A DNA stretch of 23,938 bases from a virus. Shown here in pieces: positions 15,754-23,860 of the stretch. The stretch is taken from positions 1 through 23,938 of the IMG/VR virus record IMGVR_UViG_3300044699_000029, one strand, 5' to 3'. The notes below the pieces were generated by a model. It was not told the origin of the DNA, did no database searches, and was given only the letters and a program-made list of their open reading frames with translations. The position numbers and the translations under genes were made by a program. The stretch's first letter is position 1. Each line of letters begins with the position of its first letter.

Positions 15754-16292
15754 AGCGGCACCTCGCTTATGCGGTAGTGCACGTGCACCGGGGTGCAGTC
15801 CCAGGCGATGGGCGCCTCGGCGTGCACGTGGCGGTAATGCCAGGCGGCGAACTCCATGTCACCGAAACGTGGCGCTACCGGGGTGCCGAGAACCTGCCCG
15901 AAGGCCCATAGCAGGCTGGCCGGGAGGTAGACCATGCCGAACCCGAATAGGTGCGCGGTAGCGTCGTCGGGCGTGCAGTAGCGCATGGCCGCATCGCCGG
16001 GCAGGTATCGGCGCACGTTCCACACCGGCGTGCTCAGCCCGGTGCGTTTGGGCGAGGGGTAGACCAGCACCGGGGCCACCAGAACACGCTCGGGGTCGCT
16101 GCGGGCCTGTTTGGCGAACGATTCGAGGGCTTCACGCGACACGGCCGTGTCCCAATCGATGTGGATCACGTCGTCGTGCAGCTCGATCAGCTCGCGGTAG
16201 TCGTGGTCATGGTTGTAGATGCGCCGGGCGTCATCTTGCACGTAGTTGCGCTCGGGCGGGACCATGGCCGGAAACGATCGGATCAGCTGCAC
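15750..16292 (-). CDS. Glycosyltransferase-like protein (short GT-A type)
   Basis: 180 residues from a GTG with a strong AGGAGGTG site about 6 bases upstream. A DWD motif (46-48, in DDVIHIDWDTAVS) sits where GT-A enzymes hold the metal and nucleotide-sugar, preceded by RELIELHDD. Later features are VLVAPVLVYPSPKRTGL, LFGFGMVYLPASLLWAFG and a C-terminal WHYRHVHAEAPIAWD block. The first part of a standard GT2 fold (nucleotide-binding strand) is short or missing, so it is a reduced or unusual enzyme. It is first of three consecutive modification genes; the stop overlaps the methyltransferase start (GTGA). Likely transfers a sugar to a virion protein or trims one; function is inferred. Confidence 0.55.
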   Translation of the reverse strand: MQLIRSFPAMVPPERNYVQDDARRIYNHDHDYRELIELHDDVIHIDWDTAVSREALESFAKQARSDPERVLVAPVLVYPSPKRTGLSTPVWNVRRYLPGDAAMRYCTPDDATAHLFGFGMVYLPASLLWAFGQVLGTPVAPRFGDMEFAAWHYRHVHAEAPIAWDCTPVHVHYRISEVPL

Positions 16293-16295
16293 GTC

Positions 16296-16535
16296 TCACA
16301 CCTCCTGCAGTTGCAGCCCGGCTGCCTTGGCGATTTTCTGGGCTCGGGCGGCGGCCGTACCGGTGCCGCCCGAGTTGACCCACTGATTGCATGCCAGCAA
16401 CGCCATCCCGGCCAGTCCTGGCGCGAGTGTGACCCCGTATGTTGTCGACTTGCTCGCGGTTTTGGAGCCGTTGAGCGTGACGTTGTTCCACGCGCCACCC
16501 GCGAGCGGCCTGACTTGGGTTGTCGTCACTGCCAT
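16296..16535 (-). CDS. Small protein downstream of capsid gene, unknown
   Basis: 79 residues, starting MAVTTTQVRPLAGGAW, eight bases after the capsid stop, with a purine-rich GAGAGGG upstream. Threonine-, glycine- and alanine-rich with few charges, with a hydrophobic middle (TLAPGLAGMALLACNQWVN) and a helical end (ARAQKIAKAAGLQLQEV). It may be a virion accessory or capsid decoration protein by position, but no domain is recognised. Its end contains the strong AGGAGGTG ribosome site of the next gene. Confidence 0.6.
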   Translation of the reverse strand: MAVTTTQVRPLAGGAWNNVTLNGSKTASKSTTYGVTLAPGLAGMALLACNQWVNSGGTGTAAARAQKIAKAAGLQLQEV

Positions 16536-16543
16536 GCCCTCTC

Positions 16544-17974
16544 TTAGAACACAGGTGCGATAAGGCCCGTGCCGTTGACCTTGCCCACCGAGGACGCGAA
16601 CCGGCGGAACGAGTAGGCAAAGTACATGTAGAGCACGAGCGTCACGGCCAGGTTCGCCGCCTTGGGCTGCTCCGCGCGGATGAACTGCGGCGCGGCCGGG
16701 TCGACCCACAGGTGGCATTCATCCGATGCCGCCACGTAGATCTCGTCTTCGGTGCCCGCGCCCAGGGCCGTGGAGCAGTTGTTGTCCACGATCACGACCA
16801 TGCCGTTGGGCAGGATGCCGCGCACCCCGGCGCCGTAGATCTCGGCCAGGTTCACACCGGCGGCCTGCGTCGGGATGCCCGGCTGGCCGAACATCGGCCA
16901 GGTGCTGGTCATCTGCGCCTGCAGCCAATACCAGCGCCGCGAGTGCATAACTGCGATGTCCGGCGTGGCGAACCCGAGCAGGGTCGCCTCCACACCCGCA
17001 GCGGCACCCAGCACCTTCGGGTACAGCTCAGGCCCGGTCGGGGTGGTGTCGTTGTAGGCCGTGGAGACGGCCAGCGCGGCCAGCCCCGTGGTGGCCTGGT
17101 TGATCAGCGTGTTGTCGAACGTGGTCGACAGCGAACGCTGCAGGTCGCTCATCGTCACGTCCTCGATGCCCCGGCCGCGTTCGATGGCCTGGCGTGAGAG
17201 CGACTGCTGACCGGCGGCGGTCTGCACGTTCTCCGTGAGCAGCGTGTCATCCATCGAGGTGGCCGAGACGGTGTCAAATTCGGCCGCCTGCAGAGCCGTG
17301 GTCAGACCCGTGGTGATCTGGGAGATGTTCACGGTCATGCCGTCGGGCGGCAGGTCGTGACGGTTGCACGCATCGGCGAAGGGCTGCAACGCCCGCGCCT
17401 TGGGCGCGTACATGTCGGTGAGGTACTGCGGCACGGTCAGACCGGCGAACGCGGACGTACCGGCGTCACCGGCGGCACGCTGAATGTACTTGCCGCGCTC
17501 CACGCGCTCCTCGCGCATGTGCTGGATCAGCCGCGACTCGGCCTCCGGGTCGCGGTGCACGAACGAGGCGGTCACGTCGCGCAGGAACTTGCCACCCTTG
17601 CCGGTGTTGCCCTGGTGATAGGTGCGCTCTTCCTGCCCGATGCGGGCCACCCGGTCGTAGGCGGGCAGCGGCACACGGGTGTGCGTGTCGACGCCACGCG
17701 TGGCCAGACCCTCGTCGGCGGCTTCCTCGGCCTCTTTGGCGTTCTTGAGCTGCGCCAGCTTGGCCTTGATCCCGGCGGCGTCCTTCTTGGCCCGCTCGAA
17801 GCCTTTCATCGCGGCGGCGACCTCGGCGTTGTCCTCGTCGGACAGCTCTGCCTTGCCCTCGTTCTTGGCCTTGGCGTGGATCGTTTTGACTGTGGCCAGG
17901 CAGCGCTCCTGCCGCCTGGTAGCCAGGTCGAGCTCGACCTCATCGGCCATGATGAGCTCGTCGAATGTGGTCAT
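16544..17974 (-). CDS. Major capsid protein with N-terminal scaffold domain
   Basis: HK97-fold shell protein, 476 residues. ATG at 17974 has GAGAGG upstream and starts MTTFDELIMADEVEL. Residues about 1-100 are charged and heptad-like (AKAKNEGKAELSDEDNAEV, GIKAKLAQLKNAKEAEEAAD), the delta or scaffold domain that the upstream protease removes during maturation. The mature shell domain probably begins after the basic stretch around 125-170; its core includes GLTVPQYLTDMYAPKARALQ, ISQITTGLTTALQAAEFD and PDIAVMHSRRWYWLQAQ. The last section (VTLVLYMYFAYSFRRFASSV) is typical of this capsid family. No separate scaffold gene is visible, in line with the fused domain. Confidence 0.93.
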   Translation of the reverse strand: MTTFDELIMADEVELDLATRRQERCLATVKTIHAKAKNEGKAELSDEDNAEVAAAMKGFERAKKDAAGIKAKLAQLKNAKEAEEAADEGLATRGVDTHTRVPLPAYDRVARIGQEERTYHQGNTGKGGKFLRDVTASFVHRDPEAESRLIQHMREERVERGKYIQRAAGDAGTSAFAGLTVPQYLTDMYAPKARALQPFADACNRHDLPPDGMTVNISQITTGLTTALQAAEFDTVSATSMDDTLLTENVQTAAGQQSLSRQAIERGRGIEDVTMSDLQRSLSTTFDNTLINQATTGLAALAVSTAYNDTTPTGPELYPKVLGAAAGVEATLLGFATPDIAVMHSRRWYWLQAQMTSTWPMFGQPGIPTQAAGVNLAEIYGAGVRGILPNGMVVIVDNNCSTALGAGTEDEIYVAASDECHLWVDPAAPQFIRAEQPKAANLAVTLVLYMYFAYSFRRFASSVGKVNGTGLIAPVF

Positions 17975-18119
17975 GATGTTGCCTCTCGGGCATAGGGAAC
18001 GGAACGGTTCTCCCATGCGCCGACGGCGTCCGGATCTCCGGGCAGTCGTGCGATCCAGCCCGGAACATCCGCCGGGCCCGGAAACGGGCATATGAAGGTG
18101 TGTCAGGGGGTCGCGCGGG
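17975..18119 (-). promoter_or_regulatory. Hairpin-containing leader of the capsid gene
   Basis: This 145-base gap is one of the longest in the operon and lies directly upstream of the most highly expressed protein. It holds a 6-bp GC stem (GCCCGG/CCGGGC at 18058-18063 and 18072-18077, 8-base loop), a CCGGA/TCCGG near-palindrome at 18030-18041 and an imperfect GGGAAC/GTTCTCCC pair at 17994-18013. There is no T-tract, so it is not a standard intrinsic terminator. No clear -35/-10 pair was found. It could be an RNA processing or stabilising element or hold a promoter; this is inference. Confidence 0.3.
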
Positions 18120-19875
18120 CTAGCTGAGTGCTTCCGACATCGCCAGCCACGCTTCCACTGAGGACAGAGTACGGCCTGACCTGATTTCGGTGTCAGGGTC
18201 TGCGGGGTGCTGTGCCGCGACGGCCACGCCGTGGCCGGTGCGGGTCTGGCGCGGCACGCTCAGGTCGGCGCGCCGGTTGAGCCGGTCAAGCGCCTCGCGG
18301 GCCACACCGAGGGGAAGCTGGGCGATCTCGTCCAGAACCTCCCGGGAACGGGCCCCGATCGACGTGTAGGGGTTCGCGCCGAAGTTGACGGCCGACACAT
18401 CGCCCCGGTGGATGTCGAAAGCGTTGATCCTGAACGTGGTGAAGTCTTCCGACCATGCCCCGTCATCGATCATGAACGCGAACGACTGCTCTGTGGTGAT
18501 CTTGTCGTTGATGTTGGTGACCAGGTTTTGCACCTCGGTGCGCTGCGGATTGAGCCAGGCACGATCCCACATGCCCGTGCCGTCGGCGCCCAGGTCCAAT
18601 GTGTTGGCGATCGCCGTGCGCGCCAGCGCCAAACCCATGTGATTGATCAAAAAGACGGTGTCTGGGCTACGGGACAGGGTGTTGTCGGCCGAACCGGTCG
18701 ACACGATCTCGGTGTAGGGGCCTGCCCAGTCCCACATGTCGTAGCCGACCTCGAACACGGTGGCGTAGCCCTCGACGACGAAGAACGGTTTCCCGTCGCG
18801 GGTTTCCTCGCGCACCCGCAGCCGCGTGGGCAGGGTGATGGTCGGTATGGCGATGCCTGCCCCTTGCCCGCCGATCCATGCTGTGGACAGGCGCCGGGCG
18901 GCCCCGAGCGGTACCTTGGGTGCCCGCACCGGCCTCGAACAGCTCACGGCGGCGCGCGGCGGCGTCGCGTATGTCGCGGGTAGGCGGCAGCACGGCTTGC
19001 GGCGCTGCTTGCGGCGGTGCGGTGCGCTCGCGTGTGTGCACTGCGGCGCGCGCCGGGCGGGCGGTGCGGGTCACCGATCCCGGGGCGGGTGCCTGCTCGC
19101 GGCTGGCGTAGCGGTAGCCGAACGATTCCATGTTGAACGTGCGGGTTTCGACACCCTCGCCCACGTCCTGCTGCGGGCGTTCCACGGCCAGCACCGAGTC
19201 GGCCAGCCCCATTTGGACGGCCTCGCGGGCGAAAGCCCACGTTTCGGCCAGCATGAGCTCGCGCCACGCGGTCGGCTCGCCGCCGCGCGCGGCCGCGTAG
19301 ATCTCGGCCACGTTCGCAGACTGCCGATCGAGGAACACTTGCGCCGCGCCCATGTCGCTGGCCTGTCCCTCTTGAACCATCGACGCGTCATGGATCATCA
19401 TCTGTGAGCCGGGCATCATCACGATCTCGTCCCCGGCCATGGCGATGACCGAGGCGCCCGAGGCGGCCAGCGAGTCGACATACACCATGATCCGCGCCGG
19501 GTGGTGATTGAGGGCGTTATAGATCGCGATCGAGTCGAATACGGAGCCGCCGGGCGAGTTGATCCGCACCTTGATCTGTTCCACGTCCAGCGCGGCCAGG
19601 TCGGCGGCGAACTTCTTCGCGCTGACCCCCATCGAGCCGCCGATTTCGTCATAGATGAACACGGTCGCGGTGGACGGGCCGTCGCGTGACTCGCCCGGCG
19701 CGAGCGGTGCCGGTTCGCGGATCTCATACCAGGGCAGCTTGACTTGCGACATCTGCCGGGGTGTGAGCCCGAAACGTTCGGCGTGCTCGATCAGCCGCGC
19801 CGCTGTGCGTCCCACGCGGCCCTGCAGGCGGCGCACGTGGACGCTTTCGGCCTGCTGGTCGTCGATATTGGACAT
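18120..19875 (-). CDS. Fused ClpP-like and HK97-type prohead protease (one frame break)
   Basis: Two protease domains that cleave capsid scaffold in other phages appear joined here, about 584 residues. Residues about 68-235 are ClpP-like (S14): INSPGGSVFDSIAIYNAL, catalytic Ser139 in SLAASGAS and His162 in MMIHDAS. A proline/alanine-rich linker follows (about 235-320). The second domain is HK97 prohead protease (S78): GYATVFEVGYDMWDW, His in FLINHMG, Ser in EQSFAFMI, and DVSAVNFGANPYTS. The ClpP frame stays open to 18667 but past about 18920 it is only a shadow of the second domain. The second frame has no credible start (GTG at 18947 lacks a ribosome site, no ATG before the conserved part). 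Removing one base in the CCC near 18918-18920 gives one protein. Alternatives: programmed frameshifting, or two genes with an unrecognised start. Confidence 0.8.
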
Positions 19876-21177
19876 CAGGTTGCCCCTTCCCAGGCGGCCG
19901 GTGGGCCTGACTCGATTGCCTTGGTGGCGCCGCCCACGTGCGCTAGAACCCGTATCGGGGCGGCGGCCATGTCTGTGTCTGTGTGGTCTGGCCCGGCGGC
20001 CAGCGAGGCGGTGCCGGTGGCCGGGGCCACGCGCGGCGCGCCGAACAGCCGCACATATTCGGCCTCTTGATCCGGTGTCAGCGGCGGCCGGTTATCCAGC
20101 TCGCGGGCCTCGCTGACCGTCAGGCGCCGCTTGTCGATGGCCGCGTTCATGACCTCGCCACGCGCGGCTGGATCCATGCGCAGCAGGGCATCAGTGTTCA
20201 GCTTGACGAAACGCGGCCTCGGCAGCAGCTTGGTGAGGTTCTTCTCCCGCCGGTTGACCGCCGGACCCAACTGCATGATCAGGAATTGGAGGTTTCTTTG
20301 GGTGATCGTCGCGTAGGTGACGGTGCCCGGCGCGGAAATCGCGGCGTCGATCAGGTCGGCCGGGCAGCCCAGAAACCGGGTGATGTCGGTCAGGCCGAAA
20401 CGGCGCCCTTCGATCCACTCCATGCCCGCCTGCTCGGCTTGAACCATGTCGTATTCCCACGCGGACCCGTACACGAACAGGTCGCCGTCGCTGACCGTGG
20501 CGTTCCACCGGTCTTTGAGGATCCCGGCTTCCTTCGCGTCGACCACTTTGCGGTCGGTGTTCTTAAGCCGCGCCTTGGGTACGGCGGCGCCGCCGAACCA
20601 ATCCAGCGCGAACTGTTGCATGGAGAGGTATTCGCCCACGGACCAGGCCGCGTAGGCCAGCGGGGACAGCCCGGCGGCCACCCGGCCATCACATACTGGC
20701 GCTCATGCCACACCTGGTCGCGTGTGAACTTCTCACCGAAGATGCGGTAGCTGACCGTGCCGTCGCGGTCCTGGATCACGGTGCACGCCGAGATGGGCAT
20801 CAGCTCGATGCGGGAGGGCAGCCCGAGCGCGTTGCGGGCCGTGATGAGCCCGATCGCGTTACCGGCACGGTCCAAATCCATCTGTGAGGCGTACATCCAG
20901 TCCATGTAGTCCCACTCTTCGCCGCCGGGCGCGAGCAGCACCGGCGGCGTGGGCCTTTCGACTGGACTTTGCCGACCTTGGTGAACACGTCAAGGGGGAA
21001 TGTCGACATTAGACCGGCGCGGGTCTGCAGGCATGCCCAGACAGCGGAGTGGCGCATCGAGGATTCATCGGTGACGACGACCGAGCCTTTGCGGCCGCCG
21101 GACCCGCGCGACGGGATCAGCGGGCCGTCGACATTGGACACCGCGTCGCGGCGGGCGAATCCGCGCAACAGGCTCAC
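19875..21177 (-). CDS. Portal protein (two frame breaks)
   Basis: Portal ring subunit at the DNA-entry vertex, HK97/phage_portal type, about 434 residues once two missing bases are restored. The first third starts at a GTG (21177, GTGA overlap, with AGGAAGGGG upstream) and carries SAVWACLQTRAGLMSTFP, a typical portal N-terminal helix. The frame is lost in the GGCCC run near 20951-20955 and resumes as VLLAPGGEEWDYMDWMYAS. It is lost again near 20671-20683 and resumes as AGLSPLAYAAWSVGEYLS, running to the stop at 19875. Portal features include ALGLPSRIELMPIS, MQQFALDWFGGAAVPKA and GMEWIEGRRFGLTDITRFLG. The stop overlaps the protease start (ATGA). All three pieces read as portal with nothing lost between them, so a short indel each time is the simplest account. 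Confidence 0.88.
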
Positions 21178-21356
21178 GTTTCGGCCCCTTCCTCGTCGCG
21201 GGCGCCGCGTTCGATCAGCCGCGCGCTTGCCAGCAGGATGATCCCGCCGCCGATGGTGCACGCAAATCCCATGAACGGGTAGAGCAGCACGCTGACTCCG
21301 GCCGCGATCGCCAGCGCTCCGAGAGCATCGAGTACGGCGACCACGGTACGGCTCAC
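21174..21356 (-). CDS. Small two-helix membrane protein
   Basis: 60 residues, GTG start sharing one base with the terminase stop (TAGTG) and ending in a GTGA overlap with the portal gene. Two hydrophobic stretches (LDALGALAIAAGVSVLLYPF and ACTIGGGIILLASARL) form a probable membrane hairpin, followed by a charged tail (IERGARDEEGAET). A membrane protein wedged between terminase and portal is unusual but known in actinophages, without an agreed role. Ideas such as exclusion or membrane docking of packaging would be guesses. Confidence 0.7.
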   Translation of the reverse strand: MSRTVVAVLDALGALAIAAGVSVLLYPFMGFACTIGGGIILLASARLIERGARDEEGAET

Positions 21357-23012
21357 TATCGGGGCTCCTCGCAGGCGGGGGAATCATCCATAGCATGCCA
21401 CCAACCGGCGTCCCTGGGGTAAATGGCTTTGCCGCAGCGCACACAGCGGCGGCTGGAGTCCACCGTGTCCAGCACGTCATAGTCGTCTTCGCCCAGTGTG
21501 TCCTCGCCGAGCATGGCTAACACCACACCATACAAAGGGCCCAGCTCGGAAGACACTCCCCGCTTGACGAACGTGAACGAGCCGCCCGGCATCGGCAGCG
21601 GCCGCGCCTGACCCAGCGCCCGATCAAGCTCGGGCTGGCCGGTGTGCCACAGCATCGGCCCGGTGTAGACGATGGGCTCATCGGTGGCCGGATCCCGAAG
21701 GGTTTCCTTACGCAGCTCGCCCGTGGCGTCATAGAACCGGCCACACGCGGCCGCGATCTCGTTCTGATTGGGTGTGAGGCACCTTGACCCCGGCATTGCG
21801 CAGCGGCACCAGCAGCGAGGTGGCCTGGCGGCGCACGTCGATGACCACGGCGTAGGGATCCTGCGCCTCGATGATCTCCATCAGGCGGGGTTGGATCCAC
21901 TCCACCCCCGGCGCGTCGACCGGGATGCGGTATCCCGGCTCGACTACCTCCACGTGAATATCGCCATCAGAGCGGCGGCCAGCTGCCAGAATCCAGCCGC
22001 GCGAGCGATCCTCGCTGATCTCGGCCGCCAGCACGGGCCGCCCGGCGATCTGGGAGTCTGGATCCAGTCGACCGTCCCATGTCGTCTCGCGGATCAGCGC
22101 CCACTTCGCGACTGTCTCTTTGGGTTCCCATCCCAGGTATTCGGCGTTGAAATCGACCAGGTCGAAGTCCTCGAAGTCCTCGGCCACCTTGGCCTCCGAG
22201 ACAGTGATGCCCAGGCCCGGCATCGCCAGGCGCCACGTGGCCGGGTCGCCCGGATCCATGCCCTCGGGGGCTGAGAAGTCGAAGAATGCGGTGCCGTGGT
22301 TGACCCCGGCCTCCGCGCGGGCCCGGCCACGGTCGCGTTTGCGTTTCAGGTAGGGCCATGTGCCCGGCAGCGCCCGCGACAGCCCCGGGATCATCGAGAG
22401 CACCCACAGCTGCGACCACGGCCGGGTCAGCATCGCCGGGCGCATACCCAGCTCGGTGCGCGCGTCCGGCCGCGACCACGCCTCGTCAATGAACCCGAGA
22501 TCGAGGGTGTCGCCCGTTCCCGACGTTTTACCGGTCGTGGACCCCGGCGACCAGATCGAACCGTTGCGCCAGATCATCGCCTCACGGTTTGTGGTCAGCC
22601 GGGGATGGAACATGTCGCGAAACGCGCGGGTTTTGCCCAGCCGGGCCACGTGGATATCGCGCCACTTCTCCCGCGCCTCGTCGGCGGTCTGCGCCGTGTA
22701 GAGGATGCGCTGCGGGCCCGTGTGGGCGAACCCGATACAGCGGTGCGTCGCCACGGAGAGCACGAGCTCGCTCTTGCCGGTGGCCTGCCGGGGCCCGATC
22801 ACGACCACCTGACCGTAGGCGCGCAGCCCCGTCTGCGGGTCGATCTCCATGGCGATATCGGCGATATAGCGCTGGTGGGGCATGTACGGCCTGCCGAGGC
22901 GCCGCGCCACCTCCGCAAGGCGCGGGCCCAGCGTCGGGCGATCAGGCGTCCGGGGAGTCGAATACCGGGGTAGCCATATCCTGGAATCCGCTCTCTGGGC
23001 TGTCAGCGTCAC
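21356..23012 (-). CDS. terL: Terminase large subunit (one frame break near 21779)
   Basis: ATP-driven motor and nuclease that cuts and pumps DNA into the prohead. With the frame restored it is about 551 residues, a normal length. Walker A is GPRQATGKS (about 73-81), Walker B is LDLGFIDEA (170-178). Nuclease-type acidic positions are in LAAEISEDRS (about 331-335), YAVVIDVRRQA (D392) and CGRFYDA (about D428). The GTG at 23012 is chosen for the GGAGGT eight bases upstream. Near 21779 one extra base shifts the frame: the first part would run on to 21729, while the rest resumes as LTPNQNEIAAACGRFYD in the other frame; skipping one C restores a continuous protein. The C-terminus ends in a CxxC...C tail (CVRCGKAIYP) that looks like a small zinc ribbon. 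Confidence 0.9.
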
Positions 23013-23307
23013 CCGTCGCCACCTCCACAATCCTGTCCATTGTCAGGCGCAGCGAATCAATCAGCTTCCCTAAAGTAGACGGGCTGTTAGTCCCCATCGC
23101 GTCGATCGCCCGCGCCAGCACCAGCGCCGCCTCGGAAAGGGTCGCCCGCGACGACAGCTCACCCGGCGGCGCCTTGGGCAGTCGCTTCAGATCCCGGCGT
23201 ACCGCACCCTCCACCTTGCCCACCCGGCGGCGGGGTGTACGGATCCCGGACGGATGATCTTCCGGTGGTGTGGCCACGGCCAGGTGCGCCTTCGCCGCCG
23301 CCCTCAC
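22942..23307 (-). CDS. terS: Terminase small subunit (probable)
   Basis: About 121 residues, starting at a GTG that overlaps the ribbon-helix-helix stop (GTGA) with AGAGGGG upstream. The protein has a basic N-terminal half (RTPRRRVGKVEGAVRRDLKR) and a helical middle (LSEAALVLARAIDAMG). This layout and its place directly before the large terminase match the short terminase small subunits of actinophages. In that role it would recognise the packaging site on concatemeric DNA and regulate the large subunit. The assignment rests on context and general resemblance, since small terminases diverge quickly. It overlaps the large-subunit start by about 70 bases. Confidence 0.65.
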   Translation of the reverse strand: MRAAAKAHLAVATPPEDHPSGIRTPRRRVGKVEGAVRRDLKRLPKAPPGELSSRATLSEAALVLARAIDAMGTNSPSTLGKLIDSLRLTMDRIVEVATGDADSPESGFQDMATPVFDSPDA

Positions 23308-23552
23308 CTCGTGCCCCTCTCCGGCCGCACAGTCGACATGCGCTCCATCAGGCGCCGGTTCTCCTCCATCTTCGCCGCCAGCCGCGTCCGGAACTGCGGA
23401 TCGGCCTTGCGGGCCCTCGCATACGCGGTCAGCGCGCTCAGGGTCAGCGCCGCCCGGGTCACACCCTCGACATCGGCGATGACTTCCAGCTCCTGCGCCA
23501 GCCACTCCGGCAGCCGCAGCGTGGTCGTGCGCACGGGCCCGTTGGCCGTCAT
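23304..23552 (-). CDS. Ribbon-helix-helix (CopG/Arc-type) DNA-binding protein
   Basis: About 82 residues starting MTANGPVRTTTLRLPEW. The segment TTTLRLPEWLAQELEVIAD is a typical ribbon-helix-helix start: a short basic beta-strand, a Pro-Glu turn, then an amphipathic helix, followed by a second helix (VEGVTRAALTLSAL). The C-terminal half is basic and helical (FRTRLAAKMEENRRLMERM). Such proteins bind DNA as dimers, usually as repressors. Position immediately before the terminase genes suggests either autoregulation of the late operon or a role in recognising the packaging site; this is inference. The start at 23552 overlaps the upstream stop (ATGA), and the stop overlaps the next start (GTGA). 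Confidence 0.75.
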   Translation of the reverse strand: MTANGPVRTTTLRLPEWLAQELEVIADVEGVTRAALTLSALTAYARARKADPQFRTRLAAKMEENRRLMERMSTVRPERGTR

Positions 23553-23860
23553 TGCTTTTGCCTCCGATCGATGTCCTCTACCCACGCCACAGCCACGGCC
23601 GCCACGTCGATCAGCCGCGCCCGCAGCGTGCCCCCGGCCGTCTGCGCGAACGCCTTAGCGACCGCCTCGTCCATGATGTGGCGCCACGTGCCAAACCCCA
23701 TACCAAATGCGATCTTGCACGCGGTCGTGGCGAGACGCGCCGTGCCCGTGGAGCTGAACGAGCCAGTGCCGTCAGGATGATTCGACACACCCCAGCGGGC
23801 ATCTTGGCGGGCCCGCTCCCCGGCCACCTCGGCCAGAACCCGCGATATCGGTTCAGTCAT
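23549..23860 (-). CDS. Conserved phage protein with ERARQDARWG motif
   Basis: About 103 residues starting MTEPISRVLAEV. It carries the motif ERARQDARWG followed by NHPDGTG, a combination I recall from many actinophage proteins without assigned function; the rest is helical and alanine-rich and ends in a basic tail. The ATG at 23860 is chosen because GGAG and GAGG lie just upstream, while the longer GTG start at 23923 has no ribosome site. The stop overlaps the next start as ATGA, so the two genes are probably translated together. No catalytic residues can be named, and a MazG-like or other nucleotide-related role would be a guess. It is the first gene of the visible late operon. Confidence 0.7.
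   Translation of the reverse strand: MTEPISRVLAEVAGERARQDARWGVSNHPDGTGSFSSTGTARLATTACKIAFGMGFGTWRHIMDEAVAKAFAQTAGGTLRARLIDVAAVAVAWVEDIDRRQKQ

Noticed and set aside
13348-15777. Long open frames on the + strand opposite connector, glycosyltransferase and methyltransferase genes (212, 310 and 228 residues)
   Set aside because: They mirror well-supported minus-strand genes, are rich in Arg, Gly, Val and His as expected of GC-rich antisense frames, and show no domain or ribosome site.
18667-18947. ClpP protease overlapping the prohead protease by 280 bases as two independent genes
   Set aside because: The overlapping ClpP portion is an arginine-rich shadow of the second domain, and the second domain lacks a start; a fusion with one frame break is simpler.
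18207-18983. 258-residue + strand frame opposite the prohead protease
   Set aside because: Shadow of the protease domain; low-complexity composition and no recognisable motif.
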